Shown here: positions 21,051 through 25,388 of the stretch, in pieces | How the letters are laid out: the number at the start of each line of letters is the position of its first letter | Position numbering within the stretch: position 1 is the stretch's first letter | IMG/VR virus record: IMGVR_UViG_3300037963_001944 | Span: 1-25,388 of that record | Length of the DNA: 25,388 bases | Direction: 5' to 3' (one strand) | From: a virus | Translations under genes and position numbers: made by a program | Notes under the pieces: model-generated | Seen by the model: the letters and a program-made list of their open reading frames with translations, nothing else | Told to the model about the DNA's origin: nothing | Databases searched by the model: none

Positions 21051-22220
21051 TCAGGCTGCAATTTTCTCGCTTGCGTTAGGTGCCTTCGCGATCACTTCCC
21101 ACTGGCTGCGATTCAAGTCAAGAATAGTCGATCCGGCAAGCTGCCAGTCGTCCACTTTATCCGGCTCGGCATCATTAGCCACGGCGGTGACCGCGTTAAC
21201 AATGGTAGCTCGGCTAAGGGGCTTACCAACGTATCCTTCTTGCTGAATAGTTGACATTAAACCAGCCATGATCGATTCGGTGTTTTTCTTCGGAACATTT
21301 AAAACCTTAACCACGGCGTCCACCACTGCGCTGGGATTAGTCAACCCGCCCTCGATTCTATCTTCGTGCGCGTTCGCCATTTTTACGAGAATTTCATCAA
21401 AAGATTCACGGCTGGCATAACTTCCGACAATGTCCCTAATCTTTGCAGCCAGTGCCCGGTTGTCTAAATCTTTGGTTTCTTGCGTCAATAGATCCCAGTG
21501 ATCGGAACCGCGCCCGCCGGTTACATGCGTATTTCGAGACGTGTTAGCGGTTTGCATTCCGTTTAAACATTCCAACGTCCAATACATTTGTGAACAGGCA
21601 ACCGCGCCATGGCCAACTTCGCTATTTGACAAAAAAAGCCCGTTAGCCATTAGATCCCCAACGGCTGGCTGGCCAGTCTGAACCCGGGATTTTAAGCGAA
21701 TAGACATTTTTCGATCCGTAACACAGCCATTTATTACCTGCCAATCCGCCTCGGTCCCGATCAGCTGCGGCAACGCTGCCTGTATTAGATCAACGTTATC
21801 GAACGTCTTAAACTTGTCAGAAACAATCGCTCGCAATGTCGGCTGCTCACCATCTAAGTTTTCAAACGTGCGGAGCATATGGTTCTTAGGCTCATTCTGC
21901 AGGATTTCGTTAATCAGCCCATCAAAATGCGGCGCATATTTCTCATTATCACGAAAACGCCTCGCGCTGCGAACGTCAAAGCTGCATTTTTCCGCAAGTT
22001 GCGTAAACGCTACGTCGTTAGTTTTTAAAAACCGCGTTGGCTCGCCGCGCTCCGCTTCCAAAATTACGCTAGTTTCGCCGTCGGCGGACCTAACCTGCAT
22101 CTTAGAGCTTGGCGCGATGTAATCAGCTGCCCGGGCCGCCTGATCATTAACGGTTTTTAGGATCGACTCTAAAGAGCCATTTTCGTTTTCTAAAATTTTA
22201 AAGGGTGTACCTTCTAACAT
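21051..22220 (-). CDS. DUF932-like protein (389 aa)
   Basis: DUF932 proteins are widespread on phages and plasmids; their function is not established. Support: TLRAIVSDKFKTFDNVDLIQ (residues 128-147), the R-A-I-V-S-D-x-(Y/F)-x-x-x-D-N signature; then LKSRVQTGQPAVGDLMANGL; then an SEVGHGAVACSQMYW segment near 215. The length is typical. It is an autonomous unit with its own upstream half-sites, the conserved leader (CTAGTGAGGTT) 6 bases before the ATG, and its own terminator. Confidence 0.85.
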   Translation of the reverse strand: MLEGTPFKILENENGSLESILKTVNDQAARAADYIAPSSKMQVRSADGETSVILEAERGEPTRFLKTNDVAFTQLAEKCSFDVRSARRFRDNEKYAPHFDGLINEILQNEPKNHMLRTFENLDGEQPTLRAIVSDKFKTFDNVDLIQAALPQLIGTEADWQVINGCVTDRKMSIRLKSRVQTGQPAVGDLMANGLFLSNSEVGHGAVACSQMYWTLECLNGMQTANTSRNTHVTGGRGSDHWDLLTQETKDLDNRALAAKIRDIVGSYASRESFDEILVKMANAHEDRIEGGLTNPSAVVDAVVKVLNVPKKNTESIMAGLMSTIQQEGYVGKPLSRATIVNAVTAVANDAEPDKVDDWQLAGSTILDLNRSQWEVIAKAPNASEKIAA

Positions 22221-22224
22221 TTAA

Positions 22225-22283
22225 TTAACCTCACTAGTTATTTTTAAAAAATTGCCTTTCGGCCCGCATATCTTCGCATATCT
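22225..22283 (-). promoter_or_regulatory. Conserved leader and direct-repeat half-sites
   Basis: The leader AATAACTAGTGAGGTT lies just before the DUF932-like start. About 35 bases upstream are two tandem half-sites (minus strand AGATATGCGA and AGATATGCGG; 22264-22283), the same TATGCGA heptamer as the operators but in direct rather than inverted order. Promoter hexamers are not obvious. Confidence 0.5.
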
Positions 22284-22299
22284 AAACTTTAAAAAAAAG

Positions 22300-22330
22300 C
22301 AAAAAAAAGCCCGGGACAATGCCCGGGCTG
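22300..22330 (-). terminator. Rho-independent terminator, AGCCCGGG stem
   Basis: On the minus strand AGCCCGGG-CATTGT-CCCGGGCT forms a perfect 8-bp stem followed by seven Ts, then a further A/T-rich stretch. It ends the two-gene unit 22348-22815. Confidence 0.85.
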
Positions 22331-22347
22331 CTAGTGGGTTGGCTGCG

Positions 22348-22530
22348 CTACTCTTTAAAATTTTCTATCCATTCTAAAAAAATTTGGTTCGCGCATTTTC
22401 GAGAAACATCAAAGTTTTCCCGGAGATAAGTCGGAGCGGAAAACATGTTGATTTCGCCAGACTCCCGGACTAGGTCTAAATGATCAAAAAGCTCTTCTCT
22501 ATCTGCCTGCGTTAGTTCGTCGTAATTCAT
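22348..22530 (-). CDS. Small conserved phage protein (60 aa)
   Basis: MNYDELTQADREELFDHLDL, then RESGEINMFSAPTYLRENFD and CANQIFLEWIENF. The L-R-E-S-G-x-(I/T)-N-M-F-(S/G)-A...L...F-x-(V/L)-S-x-K-x-A...W pattern is familiar from short phage proteins of 50-65 residues that have no known role; I recall it rather than proved it. The start is preceded by AGGTTTAGGTT. It sits 9 bases after the upstream gene in the same unit. Confidence 0.75.
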   Translation of the reverse strand: MNYDELTQADREELFDHLDLVRESGEINMFSAPTYLRENFDVSRKCANQIFLEWIENFKE

Positions 22531-22539
22531 AACCTAAAC

Positions 22540-22815
22540 CTACTTAGCAAACCGGGGCAAAAAAGCATTTTCAAGCTTCCCGGTCTCGCGGTTTATATGA
22601 TTGTGAATACCAATTAAATCGTGCATAAAGTTGAAATCATCCGCCGCCAGCCATCTATCAATGTCGAGCGGCTGCGACTTGTGCGCTGCGCTTATATCCA
22701 TCATCGCTTGGAGTTTGGTTTGCCGAGAAACCCAGTTAGCATAATTCTTGTCTGCCTTTTCTGAAATCTCAACGCCGCGCTTAACAACCTGAAAACATTT
22801 TTCTAAATCTATCAT
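22540..22815 (-). CDS. Hypothetical phage protein (91 aa)
   Basis: MIDLEKCFQVVKRGVEISEK begins a helical, charged protein (KADKNYANWVSRQTKLQAMM, ~20-40; then WLAADDFNFMHDLIGIHNHI, ~54-73). No family is recognised and no signal or membrane segment is seen. It opens a two-gene unit under one operator (22842-22857), with the conserved leader TTAGCGAGGTT four bases before the ATG. Confidence 0.7.
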   Translation of the reverse strand: MIDLEKCFQVVKRGVEISEKADKNYANWVSRQTKLQAMMDISAAHKSQPLDIDRWLAADDFNFMHDLIGIHNHINRETGKLENAFLPRFAK

Positions 22816-22841
22816 TTGTAACCTCGCTAATTATTAAAAAG

Positions 22842-22857
22842 TATGGGATATCCCATA
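22842..22857 (-). promoter_or_regulatory. Perfect regulon operator TATGGGATATCCCATA
   Basis: A perfect 16-bp palindrome, the cleanest copy of the operator (half-sites TATGGGA/TCCCATA, 2-base spacer). It is followed on the minus strand by CTTTTTAATAATTAGCGAGG and TT, the common leader. A -10 at its downstream edge is only weak (TACTTT, with a poor -35). Confidence 0.65.
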
Positions 22858-22873
22858 ACCCGAATATGACAGT

Positions 22874-23620
22874 TTACGCTGCCACTTTCAAGGGGATTTG
22901 TTTAAAAAATCGATTCTCAAAAACTTCCCGATTTGTCTGATCGACCACGAAAAATTTATTAGTTTCGCTTGGAACCAAAGCCGGGCCTTTAGCTTTAAGC
23001 CCGATAATCTTCCCGGGCTGGCTAAGATTTAAAAGATCCGATTTATCCCCGTTGACGACCTCGCGCCCTAAAAAGGTTTCCGGCATTGGGCCACGAAAAA
23101 CCGCAGCAATAGGCACACCAGTTTCAAAAGCTTTCAAAACTTGGTTGTGATACTTAGCCGCGCCGCTATAACTAAACATCAAATGGTAGTTAGGCGGAGT
23201 TTTTAAAAGTCGAGCTGCTCGTTTTGTGTAGTCATATAGATTCAGTTCCGGGAATTCTTGCGGAATCCCGTATTTTTCGAATGCCACGTCTGAGAGAACA
23301 TTTAGCCGGACCCACGGAGTCAAGCCAAGCTTTGAACATAGTTTTGCAAAGTTGTGCAGTTCCCGGCGCAGCTGCTCCAGAAAACCGGATTGGTCAGTTT
23401 TAAAAAATTCAGTTTTTCTGGCCCGGGCTTCGTTTACGGAATCGTAAACCGCAGCCAAACCAGAATACAAAAGACAATCGTCTATGCATTGGGCTGCTTT
23501 GCTCCCGGGGCAAAGTTCGTTATCAGGATGCAAACTAAGCTGCGCTAATCGAATGCCCGCCGTTAAAGCTTGCGTTTTGGCGATCTTGGTGTTGCCGCCC
23601 GTCGTGTCTAATAGTTTCAT
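22874..23620 (-). CDS. GP88/DUF7227-like phage protein (248 aa)
   Basis: The N-terminal part reads GGNTKIAKTQALTAGIRLAQ, then NELCPGSKAAQCIDDC (C37, C45, C49; C-x7-C-x3-C), then LLYSGLAAVYD and ARARKTEFF. The middle has LGLTPWVRLNVLSDVAFEKY (~100-119). This is the pattern of a phage family (GP88 or DUF7227-like) with a clustered cysteine motif. Its function is unknown; a metal site is likely. It has its own promoter and a good leader, CTAGCGAGGTT, 5 bases before the ATG. No terminator follows. Confidence 0.8.
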   Translation of the reverse strand: MKLLDTTGGNTKIAKTQALTAGIRLAQLSLHPDNELCPGSKAAQCIDDCLLYSGLAAVYDSVNEARARKTEFFKTDQSGFLEQLRRELHNFAKLCSKLGLTPWVRLNVLSDVAFEKYGIPQEFPELNLYDYTKRAARLLKTPPNYHLMFSYSGAAKYHNQVLKAFETGVPIAAVFRGPMPETFLGREVVNGDKSDLLNLSQPGKIIGLKAKGPALVPSETNKFFVVDQTNREVFENRFFKQIPLKVAA

Positions 23621-23648
23621 TAAATAACCTCGCTAGATAGTTAAGCCC

Positions 23649-23677
23649 ATGCTATGGGATATCGCATACTCAATCAA
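23649..23677 (-). promoter_or_regulatory. Sigma70-type promoter with operator in the spacer
   Basis: On the minus strand TTGATT (23672-23677), a 17-base spacer, and TAGCAT (23649-23654). The spacer and the first bases of the -10 contain TATGCGA-TA-TCCCATA (23653-23668), a copy of the operator. The -35 overlaps the stop codon of the 43-aa gene upstream. Repression by occlusion is the simplest reading. Confidence 0.6.
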
Positions 23678-23805
23678 GCTTTTTTTTCTGCCTGCTTTTT
23701 TTGTTTCTCTAATTGCTCGACGCGGTTTTTAATTCGGTTATGTGCCGGTGTGGATTGGCTGGGATCGCTCCAATCAATAAGTTTTTTTAAAAAAAGTATA
23801 GGCAT
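23674..23805 (-). CDS. Small basic protein (43 aa)
   Basis: MPILFLKKLIDWSDPSQSTP begins with a hydrophobic patch; the C-terminus is a Lys/Gln/Glu-rich helix (RVEQLEKQKKQAEKKA). TTGGAG lies 6 bases before the ATG, and an operator-promoter sits at 23834-23862, so it is probably a real gene. No function can be given; small size and a basic helix suggest a binding protein. Confidence 0.6.
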   Translation of the reverse strand: MPILFLKKLIDWSDPSQSTPAHNRIKNRVEQLEKQKKQAEKKA

Positions 23806-23819
23806 TTATTGCTCCAAGT

Positions 23820-23873
23820 AAGTAAAAGTTCCGAGCATATGGGAGTTCCCATACCTCTGCAAGTAAAAGTTCC
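23820..23873. repeat. 13-base direct repeats AAGTAAAAGTTCC flanking an operator
   Basis: Identical copies at 23820-23832 and 23861-23873 flank the operator-promoter of the 43-aa gene. Their spacing is 41 bases between starts, about four helical turns, as for sites of a second cooperating regulator. Confidence 0.7.
23834..23862 (-). promoter_or_regulatory. Sigma70-type promoter with perfect operator
   Basis: On the minus strand TTGCAG (23857-23862), 17 bases, TATGCT (23834-23839). The spacer holds the perfect inverted repeat TATGGGA-AC-TCCCATA (23838-23853); its last TA is the start of the -10. It drives the 43-aa gene. Confidence 0.6.
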
Positions 23874-24124
23874 CTATATAAGTAACTTTTTCAGGAAATC
23901 AAAAAATATTTTTTTCGCTTTGCCTCAAAAACTCTAACTTCTAACGTGAATTAACGGCCACGTTTTGGTGTCCCGGCATTCTTGAAGACGGGATCTTGAC
24001 GGGATCTCTGAAACCCGCGTTTTTACTGGGGAATCCCGTCGATCCCCCCAATCCCGCCATTTTTCAAAAAAAAAAAAAAAAAAATACTTTGCTGGAAAAA
24101 ACTCTATATATAGGGCGTTTTAAT
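23863..24124. other. Non-coding region with inverted and direct GACGGGAT repeats and an A19 tract
   Basis: About 260 bases without a supported gene. It contains GACGGGAT at 23987-23994 and 23998-24005, its reverse complement ATCCCGTC at 24033-24040, and a related ATCCCGCC at 24051-24058. A run of 19 As at 24066-24084 and a CTATATATAG palindrome follow. The repeat cluster, an A/T tract and an easily melted segment recall replication-origin or iteron-like elements, but no initiator gene is recognised. Confidence 0.45.
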
Positions 24125-24146
24125 AAAAAAGGGGCCGAAGCCCCTT
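24125..24146 (-). terminator. Rho-independent terminator after zinc-finger gene
   Basis: On the minus strand AAGGGGC-TTCG-GCCCCTT is a 7-bp stem with a stable UUCG tetraloop, followed by TTTTATTA. It lies 5 bases after the stop of the 56-aa gene. Confidence 0.85.
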
Positions 24147-24151
24147 AATCC

Positions 24152-24322
24152 TTACCAATCTTGCCAAGAATCCCCGGACCATGATTTCAGTCGCGGTTTG
24201 TCTCGATGGTAATCAAAACACTCGTCGCATTCGATTCGTTCGCCACTTGGCCCGTGGTCCCCGCACCGATATTTAATTTTGACGCCCTTTCGGACGGTAA
24301 GCTCAAGTTTTGTATCACACAT
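24152..24322 (-). CDS. Small zinc-binding protein (56 aa)
   Basis: MCDTKLELTVRKGVKIKYRC, then GDHGPSGERIECDECFDYHR and a Trp-rich end (SWSGDSWQDW). Ligands C20, H23 and CDEC (C32, C35) form a C-x2-H...C-x2-C pattern suited to one zinc. It is too short for most automatic calls, but it has a CTAGCGAGG leader before its ATG and a terminator just after its stop. The role is unknown; it could bind DNA, RNA or a host protein. Confidence 0.75.
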   Translation of the reverse strand: MCDTKLELTVRKGVKIKYRCGDHGPSGERIECDECFDYHRDKPRLKSWSGDSWQDW

Positions 24323-24342
24323 AATTTTTTTCCTCGCTAGTT

Positions 24343-24378
24343 TTTAAAAGACCCGGGAGCCGTAGCCCCCGGTTCGTT
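24343..24378 (-). terminator. Probable terminator after the cysteine-peptidase-like gene
   Basis: On the minus strand an imperfect GC-rich stem (ACCGGGGGC with loop TACG and GCTCCCGGGT) is followed by CTTTTAAAAA. The stem has one bulge and one mismatch, so efficiency may be lower than the other terminators. The following A/T-rich stretch leads into the CTAGCGAGG leader of the next gene. Confidence 0.6.
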
Positions 24379-24384
24379 CCCGTT

Positions 24385-24840
24385 CTAGATTTGCCAGTAC
24401 CCGTACACGCACCGAGTCCCATTTCTGGAGCAGTCGTGGGTGTCGTGAACAACACCATCTATTACTGCCGCTAGGTGTCTGGATAAGTTACATACCAAAC
24501 GCCCGGATGGTAGCTCGTCGGCTTTAAGGTGAACTTGACACCCGCTGCCGATCTGCATGGTGGGGGTCCAGACAAACCCGAGTTCGACCATGTAGTCCTT
24601 GAACCATTTCCGCGTGGTATAGATACCGTCACGGGCTGATCTGGACTGTTTTCCCGCGTGTTTTGATTTACGCTGCTTGGCGTTCCCTTCGGCCAATCGG
24701 TCATAGACCTGTTGGTAAGGGAGTTGTGCTGCAATGGCTATGGCTCGACAAACGCAGTCGCCTGCGTCTCCTTTATAGCCTGCTGCCTTTCGGCCTCCGT
24801 CGTTGTAAACGAACGCAGGAATAGTTGTGGCTTCACTCAT
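24385..24840 (-). CDS. Putative papain-like cysteine peptidase (151 aa)
   Basis: Start at 24840 (MSEATTIPAF) is set by GAGGAGG just upstream; longer in-frame extensions lack a ribosome site. DAGDCVCRAIAIAAQLPYQQ (C29 in the G-D-C-x-x-R-A-I-A context) and a C-terminal block SRHLAAVIDGVVHDTHDCSR (H122, D133 or D136) fit a papain-type Cys...His...Asp order. The catalytic activity is a proposal from motif layout. It may act on host or phage proteins early in infection. It sits in the regulon with the shared leader. Confidence 0.6.
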   Translation of the reverse strand: MSEATTIPAFVYNDGGRKAAGYKGDAGDCVCRAIAIAAQLPYQQVYDRLAEGNAKQRKSKHAGKQSRSARDGIYTTRKWFKDYMVELGFVWTPTMQIGSGCQVHLKADELPSGRLVCNLSRHLAAVIDGVVHDTHDCSRNGTRCVYGYWQI

Positions 24841-25147
24841 GTGAACCTCCTCGCTAGTTTTAATTGTAGCCGCTGCTGCCAGAACCCCGGCTGCTGCAGC
24901 CTGTCTAAAGAACAATCGAGATGGTCAAACTCGACAGTGGTTTTATGACCATCCCATATTTTAACATATATACTTATAGAAATATACCTTGAATTTTTAA
25001 AAAGTCGGTCTCAACTATACCGTGTTTTCATAAGCTTATAACTTTTAGTTATAAAAACTCTTTTTTAAGAATTTTTAGACAAAACGCTTGACAGTTGTAT
25101 AAGACATCCCATATCTTCCCAAACCTACCAACACAGCGAGGTTAAAA
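24841..25147. other. Divergent regulatory region, about 300 bases, no supported gene
   Basis: A/T-rich spacer between a leftward gene and the rightward operon. It carries a lone half-site ATCCCATA at 24951-24958 with a degenerate partner (TATGACC), a perfect inverted repeat TTATAAC-TTTTA-GTTATAA at 25036-25054, and the plus-strand promoter at 25088-25117. A leftward promoter should exist but I cannot pin one down. The long 5' region of the leftward gene (more than 100 bases from the half-site) may be a leader. Confidence 0.55.
25088..25117 (+). promoter_or_regulatory. Sigma70-type plus-strand promoter with operator
   Basis: TTGACA (25088-25093, consensus), an 18-base spacer, TATCTT (25112-25117). 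The spacer contains TATAAGA-CA-TCCCATA (25098-25113), a variant operator with two mismatches in the left half-site. It drives the 72-aa gene and the following operon. The position of the operator relative to the -10 matches the minus-strand sites at 23653 and 23838. Confidence 0.75.
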
Positions 25148-25366
25148 ATGGAAACATACGAAGTTGAAGTTGAGGTGTCTTACACGGCCACGGTCATTGT
25201 AGACGCGGGATCTGAATCGGACGCTCGGCACTATGGCAGGCAAGACGTGCAGCGTCACATAACCAACGGTAATTTTGATCATTTAGAAAATTACCACGAA
25301 GACAGGAACGAAGTTTCTGTTACGAAGTTGGAAGGCGAAAGGCTCGACGATTATTTGGGGAACTAG
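25148..25366 (+). CDS. Small acidic protein, DpnD/PcfM-like in size (72 aa)
   Basis: METYEVEVEVSYTATVIVDA, then GSESDARHYGRQDVQRHITN. The start is preceded by AGCGAGGTTAAAA, the shared leader. The N-terminal beta-strand pattern with an A-x-S-E-x-x-A-type helix after it recalls small DpnD/PcfM-like proteins, but the match is loose. It is the only plus-strand gene cluster visible and begins a rightward operon with a gene starting two bases later. Confidence 0.7.
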   Translation: METYEVEVEVSYTATVIVDAGSESDARHYGRQDVQRHITNGNFDHLENYHEDRNEVSVTKLEGERLDDYLGN

Positions 25367-25368
25367 GT

Positions 25369-25388
25369 ATGAAAGTAGTCATCGAGTT
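25369..25388 (+). CDS. Start of next rightward gene (partial)
   Basis: ATGAAAGTAGTCATCGAG begins two bases after the stop of the 72-aa gene and runs off the window (MKVVIE...). Nothing can be said about its function. Confidence 0.5.

Noticed and set aside
23941-24060. 39-codon minus-strand ORF starting MAGLGGSTGF
   Set aside because: It is preceded by a T-run and has no Shine-Dalgarno; it reads through the GACGGGAT repeats and ends before the operator, so it is probably chance.
1-25388. tRNA genes, integrase and attachment sites
   Set aside because: I looked for cloverleaf-like segments, a tyrosine or serine recombinase and terminal repeats and saw none; a temperate lifestyle cannot be argued from this window.

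Overview
This window is part of the genome of a tailed double-stranded DNA phage (Caudoviricetes). It carries a packaging and head-morphogenesis block: small terminase, VRR-NUC-type nuclease, large terminase, portal, scaffold-like protein and a Mu gpT-like major capsid protein. Its lysis cassette has an inner-membrane spanin, an outer-membrane lipoprotein spanin and a lysozyme, so the host is Gram-negative. The mix of families (Q-rich long portal, gpT-type capsid, GroES-like gene, lysine-rich small proteins, EF-hand membrane protein) is one I associate with phages known mainly from marine metagenomes. That ecological assignment and a podovirus-like morphology are inference. I see no integrase, no recognisable repressor and no tRNA gene.

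Left and centre (1-19264, all on the minus strand, so transcribed right to left): terS, nuclease, terL, a 1636-residue polyvalent-like protein, portal, several small proteins, the lysis region (EF-hand membrane protein, coiled-coil membrane protein, spanin pair, lysozyme), a Cpn10/GroES homologue, scaffold-like protein, capsid-associated proteins, major capsid protein, terminator, two further small structural proteins, four small lysine-rich proteins, and two conserved proteins at the left edge. Genes mostly touch or overlap by a few bases, as in one late operon. A probable extended -10 promoter lies just upstream of terS.

Region 19265-19755 is a GC-rich non-coding block with direct repeats (GATCCGGGAGCTGCGG). 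Its place next to terS makes it a candidate packaging site.

Right arm (19756-25388) has a different architecture. Small genes (DUF6884-like, DUF932-like, a GP88/DUF7227-like protein, zinc-binding small proteins, a putative cysteine peptidase) are organised as short autonomous transcription units. Most units have the heptamer TATG[C/G]GA as inverted or direct repeats in the promoter, a conserved leader ending in CTAG[C/T]GAGGTT just before the start codon, and often a C/G-stem terminator with a U-run. I read this as an early, co-regulated regulon. At three sites the operator sits between a sigma70-like -35 and -10. At 25088-25117 it drives a divergent plus-strand operon that runs off the window. 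The protein that binds the operator is not recognisable here. This regulon is the strongest undescribed signal in the window.
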